Origin: Flavobacteriales bacterium
GTDB taxonomy: Bacteria; Bacteroidota; Bacteroidia; Flavobacteriales; JANQLC01
Direction of reading: 5' to 3'
Assembly (NCBI GenBank): GCA_028280815.1
Contig: JANQLC010000009.1
Coordinates: 1 to 63,639 of the forward strand
DNA length: 63,639 bases
This document shows, in pieces, positions 25,143 to 34,758 of this stretch (position 1 is its first letter; every line of letters starts with the position of its first letter). The notes below the pieces were generated by a model. It saw only the letters and a list, made by a program, of their open reading frames with translations, was not told the origin of the DNA and made no database searches. The translations under genes were made by a program, and so were the position numbers.

Positions 25143-26798
25143 ATGCATTCGGATAAGGAAACCGCACAGTTTCTCGTGCAGATTCTCTGGGACAGGCGCA
25201 TTTCACACATCGTGATTTCACCGGGCTCGCGCAATGCCCCCTTGGTCATTGAACTCTTTAACCATGCGCACTTTACCCTATACAGCATTGTCGATGAGCG
25301 ATCGGCCGCCTTTTTTGCAGTCGGGTTGGCACAGCAGTTGCAACAGCCGGTAGCCGTTTGTTGCACTTCGGGTTCTGCGGTCTTAAACTATTATCCGGCT
25401 GTGGCGGAAGCCTTTTATCAGCAGCTGCCGCTCGTCGTCCTCTCCGCCGATCGGCCCCGATCCTTTGTCGACCAGGGTATGGGGCAGACCATTCGGCAAG
25501 AAAATGTGTTGGGCAACCACGTATTGCAATCGGTCAACCTGGAGAGCAGCGCTTTGGCCTTGTGCCGCCAAGCGGCCGACGCTTTAGATCGGTGTCGGGT
25601 GTTTAAAAGGCCGGTGCACATCAACCTCCCATTTGATGAACCCTTGTATGGGCAGACGACTCAAAGATGCGCTTTTGCTATTCCACCGCCTGAAATACGG
25701 GGTATTGAGCCCGACTGCTGCGCCTGGGACGACTTTGTCGAAAAGTGGAATGCTTCGGATCGGAAGATGGTGATTTTGGGCATGTTGTCCCCATCGGTGG
25801 AGGTGCAGCGTTACATACAGGAGTTGGCCTGTGATCCTTCTGTCGTCATTTTATCAGAGGCGACTTCTAACATTCGGGTCAATCCTTTTTTTGCGACCGT
25901 TGATCAATTGGTCTTTCCCTTTTCCGATGCCGACTTTAGACCCTATGCACCAGCGGTATTGCTGAGTTTCGGTACGAATGTCATTTCAAGGAAGATCAAA
26001 TCGCTGCTGCGAAATAACCCCCCTGCGGTTATCGCCCAGGTTGGGACCCAATCGCCATTGCCGGCGACTTTTGGAAAGCTGACGCATCCCTTTCCAGTGG
26101 ATTTAGACGTTTTTGTCAAGCGATTTGCACAGCGTGTGCAGGTGAGGTCCAGTTCTTATCGAAGCGATTGGGACCGCTTAAAGCGGTATCGTCTCGCCAA
26201 GCACCGGGCCTACTTAAAAGAATCGGCATATAGCGATTTAAAGGTTGTGGAAACCCTGTTGAACAGCCTACCCGATGGTTGTCAACTGCAGCTCGGCAAC
26301 AGTGCGGTCGTGCGTTATGCGCAGTTGTTCGAACTGGGTTCCAGCTTGCGGGTCTTTGCCAACCGGGGCACCAGTGGGATTGATGGGAGCACCAGTACGG
26401 CCATCGGTGCAGCTTGGTCTGCCGATTCCCCGACGGTTTTCATAGGTGGTGACCTGGGTTTTTTCTACGACAGCAATGCCCTTTGGATAAAGTACGTGCG
26501 GCCGGACATGCGAATCGCAATTGTAAACAATGGTGGGGGCGGCATTTTCAAATTTGTTTCCGACTTGGGTCCTTCTGCCCGGTGCAGCCCCCTTTTTACC
26601 ACGCCCCACACCTTAGATGCTAGACACTTGGCAGCCCTGCACGACTGGGGATATCGATCCGCCTCGAATGCGGCAGAACTGAACCGGGCTCTAGATGGAT
26701 TTTATCGCTGTTCCGATAGGCCCGAGTTGTTGGAGGTATTTACGCAAAACCGAGCCAGTGAGGTCATTTTAAAAGACTATTTCAGCAGCTTACAATGA
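25143..26798 (+). CDS. menD: 2-succinyl-5-enolpyruvyl-6-hydroxy-3-cyclohexene-1-carboxylate synthase (MenD)
   Basis: Thiamine-diphosphate enzyme of menaquinone synthesis that joins isochorismate and 2-oxoglutarate. ISPGSRNAPL near residue 25, VDERSAAFFAVGLAQ with the ThDP-activating Glu, SADRPRSFVDQGMGQTIRQ, and the C-terminal ThDP/Mg block GGDLGFFYDSNALW followed by VNNGGGGIFKF are all present. 551 residues, usual length. No other men genes are in the window. ATG at 25143. Converges with secA. Confidence 0.94.
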   Translation: MHSDKETAQFLVQILWDRRISHIVISPGSRNAPLVIELFNHAHFTLYSIVDERSAAFFAVGLAQQLQQPVAVCCTSGSAVLNYYPAVAEAFYQQLPLVVLSADRPRSFVDQGMGQTIRQENVLGNHVLQSVNLESSALALCRQAADALDRCRVFKRPVHINLPFDEPLYGQTTQRCAFAIPPPEIRGIEPDCCAWDDFVEKWNASDRKMVILGMLSPSVEVQRYIQELACDPSVVILSEATSNIRVNPFFATVDQLVFPFSDADFRPYAPAVLLSFGTNVISRKIKSLLRNNPPAVIAQVGTQSPLPATFGKLTHPFPVDLDVFVKRFAQRVQVRSSSYRSDWDRLKRYRLAKHRAYLKESAYSDLKVVETLLNSLPDGCQLQLGNSAVVRYAQLFELGSSLRVFANRGTSGIDGSTSTAIGAAWSADSPTVFIGGDLGFFYDSNALWIKYVRPDMRIAIVNNGGGGIFKFVSDLGPSARCSPLFTTPHTLDARHLAALHDWGYRSASNAAELNRALDGFYRCSDRPELLEVFTQNRASEVILKDYFSSLQ

Positions 26799-26847
26799 CG
26801 GTGCGGTGTATTTGCCTTAGCCATTGGGATGGGGTTGTAGATGGGAT

Positions 26848-29800
26848 TTAGTCCTCGAGCACCCATTCCCCTTTTTCGATAAGCGGTTGGGCTTGTTTGT
26901 ATTTCAACTCTCTCACCTCGCCGCTCTTTACCGCCCTGATTTGTACGCGCTCGTTTCTACCGATTTTGGTGACGGAACGCGGTTCGGTGACGGCTACTTC
27001 TCGCTGTTGCCCAGTTCGCATAGGCGAACTGTTTGCATCTGATGCTGTGCCGCGACTCAGCTGGATGCGTTCGCGACGGGGTTCACGCGCTTGTCGCACC
27101 TCCTCTGCTGCATCGCGATCGGGTACCTCACCCTTAAACAAGAAGGATACCATTTCGCGATTTACGTTGTCGATCATTTCGCTAAACAGTTTAAAAGATT
27201 CGAATTTGTATATCAAGAGCGGATCTTTTTGTTCGTAAACGGCGTTTTGCACCGCGCTGCGCAGTTCATCCATTTCGCGCAAATGCGTCTTCCAATTTTC
27301 GTCGATTAAAGCCAGGGTGGTGCTTTTCTCAAAATCCCGGATGAGTTGTAAGCCTTGGGTTTCATGAGCTCTTTTCAAGTCGGTTACCACTTGCATGGTC
27401 TTTACGCCGTCGGTAAAGGGTACGACTATGCGCTCGTAGCGATCGCCTTGGTTTTCCAACACGCTCGCCATGACGGGCATGGCCTGGCGGGCGTTGCGTT
27501 CGTTTTTTTCTTCTCGATGTGTCGAAGCCGCATCGTATAGTTCGTGGGCGAGTTCATCTTCAGACTTTTTCTCAAACGCTGGCTCAGTGATGGCTGTATC
27601 GATTGCCATCAAGCGGATCACCTTGCCTTTAAAGCGCTCAAAGTCTTTGTCTTCCTTACTCTCCGAGGCGATTGTGTGGGCGGTTTCCCAGATCACGTTG
27701 GCGATGTCGATGGTTAGCCGGTCGCCAAATAGGGCGTGGCGACGGCGTTTGTAAATGACTTCGCGTTGGCTGTTCATCACGTCGTCGTATTCGAGAAGTC
27801 GTTTTCGAATGCCAAAATTGTTTTCCTCCACTTTTTTCTGCGCCCGCGCGATGGATTTGCTGATCAGGTTGTGTTGGATCATCTCACCGTCTTTTAATCC
27901 CAGGCGATCCATCACTTTGGCCAATCTTTCCGAACCGAAGAGGCGCATCAAGTCGTCTTCGAGTGAGATGTAGAACTGTGAAGTGCCCGGATCGCCTTGT
28001 CGTCCAGAACGACCGCGCAATTGTCTGTCCACCCGCCGAGCGTCATGGCGTTCCGTCCCGATGATGGCCAGGCCACCCGCTTCTTTAACCGCTGTGGTAA
28101 TCTTGATATCCGTGCCCCGTCCCGCCATATTGGTGGCGATGGTTACCTTGCCCGGCTTGCCTGCCTCGGCTACGATTTCAGCTTCTTTTTTGTGTCGTTT
28201 GGCATTCAACACATTGTGTGGTATTCGCTTTATCTTGAGCATGCGGCTCAGCAATTCGGAAACCTCCACGTTGGTCGTGCCCACCAGTACCGGACGCTTT
28301 TGTTCTGTGAGCTTTACCACTTCGTCGATAATTGCGTTGTACTTTTCACGCTTGGTTTTGTAGATGATGTCGGCTCTATCGGTACGTACGACTGGGCGGT
28401 TGGTCGGGATGACCACCACGTCGAGCTCATAGATTTTCCAGAGCTCAGCCCCTTCGGTTTCCGCTGTACCCGTCATGCCGGCCAGCTTGTCATACATGCG
28501 GAAATAGTTTTGCAGCGTGACGGTGGCCAGGGTTTGTGTGGCCTCTTCTACCGTTACGTTTTCCTTGGCTTCGATGGCCTGGTGTAAGCCCTCAGCGTAG
28601 CGGCGGCCTTCCATGATGCGGCCGGTTTGCTCGTCCACGATTTTTACCTGGCCGTCCAAGACCACATACGCCACATCCCTTTCAAATAGGGTATAGGCCC
28701 TTAGCAATTGCTTGAGGGTGTGTATGCGTTCGCTCTTGATGCTGTAATCGCGAAAGAGCTCATCTTTTTTGTCGGCTTTTTCTGCGTCGCTCAGCCCTGC
28801 ATTTTCAATCTTAGCGATTTCCATGCCGATGTCCGGCATGATGAAAAAACCTTTATCGGAAATGTCTTTGGATAAGAACTCCGCCCCTTTGTCGGTGAGT
28901 TCAATTGAATTGTCTTTTTCATCGATGACGAAGTACAGTTCTCGATCCACTTTGGGCATGTCGCGGTTGTTATCCCGCATATAGTGGTTTTCGGTCTTCT
29001 GCAAGCGGGCGCGAATGCCTTCTTCACTCAAGAATTTGATCAGTGTCTTGTTCTTGGGCAATCCCCTGAAAACGCGTAACAGCTTGAATCCGCCTTCTTT
29101 TTCATCCCCTTTGGCGAATGACTTTTTTGATTCGGTCAAGGCGTGGGTCAGGTATTTTCGCTGCTCGGCAACGATTTTTTCCACTTTTGGCTTGAGCTTG
29201 TCAAACTCTTGTGTATCGCTTTTGGATACAGGGCCGGAGATGATCAGAGGGGTGCGCGCATCGTCTATCAAAACGGAATCCACCTCATCGACAATGGCGT
29301 AGTTGTGTTCGCGTTGCACCAAATCAGCGGGTGCATGAGCCATGTTGTCGCGCAAGTAGTCAAAGCCAAATTCGTTGTTGGTACCATAGGTGATGTCGGC
29401 TAAATACGCCTTGCGCCGGCCTTCGGAATTGGCTTCGTGCCAATCGATACAACCCACGGATAAACCGTGAAATTCAAATAGGGGGCCCATCCAGGCGGAG
29501 TCGCGCTTGGCCAGGTAGTCGTTTACGGTTACCAGATGCACCCCTTTTCCCGCCAGCGCGTTTAAATATAGGGGTAAGGTAGCGACTAAGGTTTTTCCCT
29601 CACCGGTAGCCATTTCCGCAACTTTGCCTTGGTGTAGCACAATGCCCCCGATCAGTTGTACATCGTAATGCACCATATCCCAGGTCACCTTTTTGCCCGC
29701 TGCATCCCAGGAATTTTTCCAGATCGCTTTATCGCCCTCTAAGCTAATCAAATCCTTCTCACTGCTCAACGCGCGGTCAAAAGCAGTTGCGGTGACTACG

Positions 29801-30186
29801 AGGCTGGGGTTGTTCGCAAAGCGGCGTGCCGTTTCTCTTATCACTGCAAAGGCTTGCGGCAAAAGCGCATGGAGTTTATCCGCTATTACGCTGGTGATCG
29901 CTTGCTTCAATTTGTCGATTTCCCGGTAGATGCCCTCCTTTTCATCGACATCCTCAGTCTGATCTGCTTTGACTTCTAAGGCCTGAATTTGATCTTCGCG
30001 GTCTGCGGTAGCCCTCTTGATCTCCTCTTTTAGCTTGGTGGTCTTGCCGCGCAATTCGTCGTTTGACAGGCTTTTGTACGCCTCACCACAAGCCTTTATC
30101 TCATCGATTACAGCTTGTAAGCCTTTTATGTCTTTTTTGTGTTTGTTTCCAAATAGGTTTTCCAATATTTTGCTCAGCGCAGCCAT
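26848..30186 (-). CDS. secA: Preprotein translocase ATPase SecA
   Basis: Motor that drives unfolded proteins through SecYEG. Walker A MATGEGKT, DEVDSVLIDDART, GMTGTAETE, TNMAGRGTDIK and LRGRSGRQGDPG are all present in a 1112-residue chain with the insertions usual in Bacteroidota. The C-terminus ends KSGEVRELKYKQAQPLIEKGEWVLED; the Cys-rich zinc-binding tail (CxCxGxGKKYKxC-type) found in many SecA proteins is absent. ATG at 30186, thirteen bases after the predicted transcript start. Confidence 0.95.
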   Translation of the reverse strand: MAALSKILENLFGNKHKKDIKGLQAVIDEIKACGEAYKSLSNDELRGKTTKLKEEIKRATADREDQIQALEVKADQTEDVDEKEGIYREIDKLKQAITSVIADKLHALLPQAFAVIRETARRFANNPSLVVTATAFDRALSSEKDLISLEGDKAIWKNSWDAAGKKVTWDMVHYDVQLIGGIVLHQGKVAEMATGEGKTLVATLPLYLNALAGKGVHLVTVNDYLAKRDSAWMGPLFEFHGLSVGCIDWHEANSEGRRKAYLADITYGTNNEFGFDYLRDNMAHAPADLVQREHNYAIVDEVDSVLIDDARTPLIISGPVSKSDTQEFDKLKPKVEKIVAEQRKYLTHALTESKKSFAKGDEKEGGFKLLRVFRGLPKNKTLIKFLSEEGIRARLQKTENHYMRDNNRDMPKVDRELYFVIDEKDNSIELTDKGAEFLSKDISDKGFFIMPDIGMEIAKIENAGLSDAEKADKKDELFRDYSIKSERIHTLKQLLRAYTLFERDVAYVVLDGQVKIVDEQTGRIMEGRRYAEGLHQAIEAKENVTVEEATQTLATVTLQNYFRMYDKLAGMTGTAETEGAELWKIYELDVVVIPTNRPVVRTDRADIIYKTKREKYNAIIDEVVKLTEQKRPVLVGTTNVEVSELLSRMLKIKRIPHNVLNAKRHKKEAEIVAEAGKPGKVTIATNMAGRGTDIKITTAVKEAGGLAIIGTERHDARRVDRQLRGRSGRQGDPGTSQFYISLEDDLMRLFGSERLAKVMDRLGLKDGEMIQHNLISKSIARAQKKVEENNFGIRKRLLEYDDVMNSQREVIYKRRRHALFGDRLTIDIANVIWETAHTIASESKEDKDFERFKGKVIRLMAIDTAITEPAFEKKSEDELAHELYDAASTHREEKNERNARQAMPVMASVLENQGDRYERIVVPFTDGVKTMQVVTDLKRAHETQGLQLIRDFEKSTTLALIDENWKTHLREMDELRSAVQNAVYEQKDPLLIYKFESFKLFSEMIDNVNREMVSFLFKGEVPDRDAAEEVRQAREPRRERIQLSRGTASDANSSPMRTGQQREVAVTEPRSVTKIGRNERVQIRAVKSGEVRELKYKQAQPLIEKGEWVLED

Positions 30187-30205
30187 CGATCCGTCTTTTT
30201 CTGCT

Positions 30206-30213
30206 CAAATGTA
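30206..30213 (-). promoter_or_regulatory. -7 promoter box for secA
   Basis: Minus-strand TACATTTG; predicted start near 30199. Suggests that secA has its own promoter in addition to read-through from DUF2795. Confidence 0.5.
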
Positions 30214-30217
30214 CAAC

Positions 30218-30439
30218 TCAATACTCGTCTTCATTCCACAAGAAATCCTCATTGGTCGGATAGTCTGGCCAGATCTCTTCAATCGACTCATAGGCCCCTT
30301 CTTCATCTTCGATGGCTTGCAAATTCTCAACCACCTCGAGTGGGGCGCCCGTGCGAATGGTGTAATCGATCAACTCATCCTTGGTAGCCGGCCAAGGCGC
30401 ATCACTTAAATACGAAGCCAATTCAAGCGTCCAATACAT
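30218..30439 (-). CDS. DUF2795 protein
   Basis: 73-residue acidic protein: MYWTLELASYLSDAPWPATKDELIDYTIRTGAP followed by an Asp/Glu-rich tail (IEDEEGAYESIEEIWPDYP). The first half is the DUF2795 domain. This small gene sits just upstream of secA in many Bacteroidota, which supports its reality. Function unknown. Confidence 0.85.
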   Translation of the reverse strand: MYWTLELASYLSDAPWPATKDELIDYTIRTGAPLEVVENLQAIEDEEGAYESIEEIWPDYPTNEDFLWNEDEY

Positions 30440-30467
30440 AATGATACGGGATTTTTAAAAATTTTTG

Positions 30468-30475
30468 CAAAATTA
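30468..30475 (-). promoter_or_regulatory. -7 promoter box for the DUF2795 gene
   Basis: Minus-strand TAATTTTG; predicted start near 30461, 22 bases before the ATG. Confidence 0.45.
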
Positions 30476-30697
30476 ATTTTTTGGTCGAGATGTGCAAGTT
30501 GAACCCCGGCTTTTTAACCGACTGAGCTCAGCCCCTGTGATAGCAACTCGCCTTGGAGCAAAATAACTTTTTCAACTTCGATAATTTTTCTGATATTTCA
30601 CCGAATTTAACGGTAAGGTAGTTCTGGAATGCGCCGAGATGGGAAGACTTAAAAGCCTTGACAAGCTGCCCGATAGGGGGATAAGAACGAGGGTATA

Positions 30698-31543
30698 ATG
30701 CCAAAAACTAAAGAAGAGATGATGAGAACCGAAACCCAAGACCGCTCCATATTCCGCAGCAATATGGAACGCGGAAACACGGCGAATATACTCGCTATCG
30801 ATTGGAAAACGCAAAGTATAACTTATCGGGCAGCCCGTGAATTTACGGCTAGCCTAAAAAAGCCCGAAGAGATCGTCAGGGCTTCTTATTTTACGGAATT
30901 GGTTTTAGACTATAAATACCCACCCGAACGGATAGACTTTGAAGTCGTTACCAAGCCCGACCAAGACCGGATAGATATTCTGGTATATGCCGATGATGCG
31001 AAAAAAGATCCGTTTGTCGTCGTGGAGTGCAAAAGTGCAAAAGGGATGGAATAACCGATGCGGAATTTAAAAGCGCCATAGAACAAGCCTTCAGGTATGC
31101 CCATTATAAAAGTGCTGCGTATGTGGTGGTAGTGGCGGGAAATACAGTAGAAAGGTTTGATCGCAAAAGATTTAAAAGCGGGGAGCGAAAAGCCAATATC
31201 ATTGGCGATATCCCCACCCAATACGGAAGACCACCCAAGTATAAATACTATAAACAAGCGGGAAGAGATTTAAAAATGGTATCTCGCGAGGAGCTTATTA
31301 AGGCGCTCGAAAAATGTTACAATACCGTTTGGCAAGGTGGGAAGTTAGCCCCCACTACTGCCTTTGACGAGGTATCCAACATTGTTATTTTGTAAATTAA
31401 AAGACGAAAAATCAACCCCAAAAAACAAATCCTATCAATTTCAAATCGGTACGAACGAAACCCTAAAAGAAGTCGGTAAACGCATAGACACCATATACCA
31501 AAAGGCGAAACAAGAAGAGGAAAAGTATTTAAGGAGGATATAA
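30698..31543 (+). pseudogene. Remnant of a type I restriction enzyme (HsdR N-terminal domain and linker)
   Basis: Three frames join into one protein: RIDFEVVTKPDQDRIDILVY and PFVVVECKSA (nuclease core with E-x-K), then ITDAEFKSAIEQAFRYAHYKSA and VVVAGNTVERFD, then LAPTTAFDEVS, and finally KLLFCKLKDEKSTPKNKSYQ-like sequence with QFQIGTNETLKEVGKRI. Frameshifts are near 31040 (AAAAGGG run) and 31380. The sequence then stops at TAA 31541; the expected methylase domain is missing. The block order matches single-chain HSDR_N plus N6-methylase proteins. Confidence 0.8.
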
Positions 31544-31597
31544 AGCTGCAGCCTGACGTCGTCTATACCTTAGTTAGTAGTAATTAAAGAAGTGAGC

Positions 31598-32251
31598 ATG
31601 GATTTATCAAGAGTAAGCCTTGAAGGGATTTTAACTGGGGCTTTATTGGGGCTAATTATGAAATCCTTGTATGATAGATTATTGACTGCTTTAAGGCTAA
31701 ATCGATTGAGACGAGTTATTTTAGATTATAGTGTCTTTATTGGCTTGGATAAATCTTCACAATATATAAAAGACATGAAACATATAAAGCGGTACATGGA
31801 AGCAGAAGACGAAGATGAAATAAGTGGAATTCAATCAGCTAATTATGGAGTTGATGAAATGCCAATGTTCACAAGCGATATATTTAAAAGTTTTTCTCAG
31901 GATGAATTAAGGAGAGTCGCTTTCAATACTAAAAACTATATATCGTTGTTGGATATTTATTATAGCATAGATTTTTTAAGGAAGTATATGCCATTTCAAT
32001 TATGGGAAAAATACCACAGAAAACTGAGGATTCATATAGAGGAAAAACAAATTGAAGGTGAAATTAAACACTTAAAGGAATGTGGTTATTTAAAGTCACT
32101 TGCTCGAGAAGCGATTAATGAAGTTGAAGCAAAGATGGTTAGAGCCGAAGCAACTCTTAAGCAATTTTGTAATTTGATTAATAATCTTAGAGGTCTTAAT
32201 CTGTTTTGGATAATTAAATACTCTTTTATTTTAGACAATGATTTAAAATAA
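31598..32251 (+). CDS. AT-rich orphan gene, membrane-anchored hypothetical protein
   Basis: 217 residues, unrecognised. One hydrophobic segment at the N-terminus (LEGILTGALLGLIM), then a charged, helical body with coiled-coil-like stretches (EAINEVEAKMVRAEATLKQF) and a C-terminal hydrophobic patch (LNLFWIIKYSFIL). Base composition is clearly more AT-rich than the neighbours, and it sits exactly between fragments of a broken restriction enzyme gene, both signs of horizontal arrival. ATG at 31598; GTG at 31592 also possible. A TACCTTAG-like box lies near 31567. Confidence 0.6.
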   Translation: MDLSRVSLEGILTGALLGLIMKSLYDRLLTALRLNRLRRVILDYSVFIGLDKSSQYIKDMKHIKRYMEAEDEDEISGIQSANYGVDEMPMFTSDIFKSFSQDELRRVAFNTKNYISLLDIYYSIDFLRKYMPFQLWEKYHRKLRIHIEEKQIEGEIKHLKECGYLKSLAREAINEVEAKMVRAEATLKQFCNLINNLRGLNLFWIIKYSFILDNDLK

Positions 32252-32725
32252 AAACTACTGCGCACATACCAGGGACTAGCCGCAAAGTGGATTTGGATGC
32301 TAAGGGGCTTGATAAAAATTTTATATGAGTCCACTTATGTTCAAAGGCACCCAAGCTCAGCGCTTAATAAAGAGAGGTGATAGCGGCGGTGGCGAAAGCC
32401 AAAAAACAGGTGGAAGAAATCTTGTTCGACTAATTCGACTTCCCGCCCCATCTATCGGAGGGCGATAAACGGACAGAAAAACGTTGAAAGGCATTGTTCC
32501 AAAGCCAGCAAAAATACAGCTCAATGGGAATCGCGCTTGTCGTTGGCATGAGAATTTCAATCGGGTTTTTAAATGACCGGCAAAGCCCTTGGAGCGCCTG
32601 GCTTGTATTTGTGTCGCTTAGAATCTGCTGTGCCAAGGGGATGCCCAGGTGCAGCTGGCATACGCGGCTTGACCGGTACCTCTTTTTATCAGATTTTTGC
32701 CTTTTAACCCTTTACCTTGCGTCCT
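32252..32725. other. Intergenic region with a possible methylase tail relic
   Basis: No intact gene in 474 bases. At 32377-32433 one frame reads VIAAVAKAKKQVEEILFD and stops, which resembles the C-terminal end of restriction-methylase proteins and may be the far end of the truncated gene at 30698. The rest shows nothing recognisable. Confidence 0.35.
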
Positions 32726-33343
32726 GTGCCCAAGTTACCGAAAACATTTTATAGACGGTCAGATGTCAATCAGATTGCCAAAGATCTGTTGGGCAAGGTA
32801 TTGGTCACGCACAAAGGCGGGCAGATCACCAGTGGTATCATCGTGGAAACCGAGGCCTATAAAGCCCCTGAGGACAGCGCCAGCCATGCGCATAACTACA
32901 GGCGGACAGCCCGCACAGCGGTTATGTTTGCCGATGGAGGTGTGGCTTACGTCTATCTGATTTACGGCATGTATGCGCTGTTCAATGTGATTACCAATCA
33001 AAAAGGCCAACCCCATGCCGTGCTCATTCGCGCCTTGCAACCGCTTGACGGCTTGGAACTGATGAGGCGGAGAAGAGCGGTTGAATCCGGTGGCAAGAAT
33101 GGAAAGCTCACCCAAGGACCCGGCGTTTTGAGCCGTGCCCTGGGCATAACCCTTGCCGATAGCGGTTCGGACTTAATGGGATCGGAGATTTGGATAGAAG
33201 ACTGCGGTGTAGGGGTAACGGCTTGTGAAATAAGCGAGAGCAAGCGCGTCGGTATCCGGGTTCCAGAACCCTATCGGAGTGTGCCCTGGCGCTATTCGAT
33301 AAAAACCAACCCCTGGGTGAGCCACCCCAAACCCGAGCGCTGA
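32726..33343 (+). CDS. DNA-3-methyladenine glycosylase (AAG/MPG family)
   Basis: Excises alkylated or deaminated purines in base-excision repair. Family blocks are AKDLLGKVL, IVETEAYKAPEDSASHA with the catalytic Glu, VYLIYGMYALFNVIT, AVLIRALQPLDG and LTQGPGVLSRALGI. About 205 residues, as usual. GTG at 32726 is chosen (PKLPKTFYRRSDV follows); a TTG at 32717 is an alternative. A TACCTTGC near-consensus box overlaps this start region, so the exact start is uncertain. Confidence 0.9.
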   Translation: MPKLPKTFYRRSDVNQIAKDLLGKVLVTHKGGQITSGIIVETEAYKAPEDSASHAHNYRRTARTAVMFADGGVAYVYLIYGMYALFNVITNQKGQPHAVLIRALQPLDGLELMRRRRAVESGGKNGKLTQGPGVLSRALGITLADSGSDLMGSEIWIEDCGVGVTACEISESKRVGIRVPEPYRSVPWRYSIKTNPWVSHPKPER

Positions 33344-34088
33344 GGGCGGGTCGGGTTTTTCGCATTTGCCTTTCCTATTAATTGGCTCGGATGGGTTTTG
33401 GGATGATAAAGGACTTTGGACCCTCTCGTTCTTTTGATGTGTTGTCCCTTGTCGGGGTCTTTCCATTTGCCCTTCCGATAACTGGAGTAGGTGATTTTGG
33501 ACTGCTTTGTTCTTCGTCTGGTTTTTTGCATTTGTCTTTTCTGCGATGGGTGTATGCGGGTTTGTCGGTTGGGGTCTGTCATTCCGCTGCGTTTGCATAG
33601 GAAGTGCTTTGGTATTGTTCCTGTCGGGATTTTGCGTTTGTCTTTTCTGCGGTTGGTGTATGCGAGTTTTGGTGTTCTCGTTTCTCCCCTTGTCACCCGT
33701 ATTGGTTTTTTTGCGTTTGTCTCTCCGATGATTAGCTCGGTTGGCTGAGTTAGGTCGAGTTGCGCGGCTCGGGTTGGCCTATCCTTCGTCGATTCCCTCG
33801 GATGGGGTTTTTCTGCGATTGGCGGGGGCGGATTTTGGGTTATGTGGTTTTTTGACCGCATGGTCCTATGTCGGGTTTTTCGCACTCGTCCTTCTGATGA
33901 TTAGAGTAAAGGATTTTTAAATCTTCTCGTTCTTTTGGCGGGTGGCCTCTCGTCGGGGACTCCGATTCGTTCGGCAGCGGCTGGAAGAGGTCAAGGGTTT
34001 TCGTGCAACGGCTTTGCGATTTGTGAGGTTTTCATCGTTCAAATAATTTACCTTATATTGGTCGAATGACTTTCCTTTGAGAGACCAG
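33344..34088. repeat. Degenerate T/G-rich repeats, 745 bp
   Basis: At least five copies of a module like TTTTTGCRTTTGTCTTTYYG start near 33356, 33524, 33630, 33708 and 33876. The copies at 33524-33558 and 33630-33664 share 32 of 35 bases, and two copies continue into GATGATTAG. The open minus-strand frame over this stretch (PPSAL, KTRPR-type low complexity) is a repeat artefact. A TATATTGG near 34054 may be the promoter box of the next gene. Confidence 0.6.
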
Positions 34089-34712
34089 ATGGATAGAAAA
34101 CGGCTCGAAATCCATCCTAAAAACCCGCACGGACGTGCCATTGATCAAGTGGTATCCGTCTTGCAAAGAGGTGGGGTGATCATCTATCCCACCGATACGG
34201 TTTACGCTTTGGGTTGCGATATTGAGAACCGCGGCGCTTTGGAGCGCGTCGCACAGATCAAAGGGGTCAAGTTGGCAAAGGCGCGTTTTTCTTTTATCTG
34301 TGAAGACCTGAGCCAATTGTCTGCGTACGTAAAGCAAATCGATACCCAGACCTACAAAATACTCAAGCGCTACACGCCTGGCCCTTTTGCGTTTGTACTG
34401 CCGGGGAGTAGCCATCTGCCCAAGGCTTTCAAAGGTAGGAAAACAGTGGGCATCCGGGTACCGGACAACCCGGTTCCCAGGGCGATCGTCCGCCATTTGG
34501 GGAATCCCATCGTCTCTACGTCCATCTATCACGAAGACGAGCTGATCGAATACGACACAGACCCGGCGCTGATCTGTGAAAAATACCACAAACGCGTGGA
34601 TTTGGTCGTCGATGGGGGGCTTGGAACCAATACGGCTTCTACGGTTGTGGACCTCGCTGGAGAATCTGGGCCGGAAGTCTTGCGACAGGGGGCTGGGATT
34701 TTTTTGGGCTGA
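34089..34712 (+). CDS. Sua5/YciO/YrdC family protein (threonylcarbamoyl-AMP synthase type)
   Basis: YrdC-fold protein of about 207 residues. [23 protein letters not shown] is the nucleotide and substrate-binding start of the fold; [28 protein letters not shown] and PIVSTSIY follow. Such proteins make threonylcarbamoyl-AMP for t6A in tRNA; the shorter chain without a Sua5 C-terminal domain is closer to YciO/YrdC, whose exact activity is less certain. ATG at 34089 preferred over TTG at 34077. Followed after 46 bases by aroC. Confidence 0.88.
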   Translation: MDRKRLEIHPKNPHGRAIDQVVSVLQRGGVIIYPTDTVYALGCDIENRGALERVAQIKGVKLAKARFSFICEDLSQLSAYVKQIDTQTYKILKRYTPGPFAFVLPGSSHLPKAFKGRKTVGIRVPDNPVPRAIVRHLGNPIVSTSIYHEDELIEYDTDPALICEKYHKRVDLVVDGGLGTNTASTVVDLAGESGPEVLRQGAGIFLG

Positions 34713-34758
34713 GCGATTCAAGAGAGATGGCGGTTTTTCGGGATTTATTTTAAAGCGT

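Noticed and set aside
27997-28587. A 196-codon plus-strand open frame
   Set aside because: Antisense to secA.
33292-33885. A 197-codon minus-strand open frame
   Set aside because: Entirely over the T/G-rich repeat block; low-complexity Thr/Pro/Arg/Lys product with no domain.
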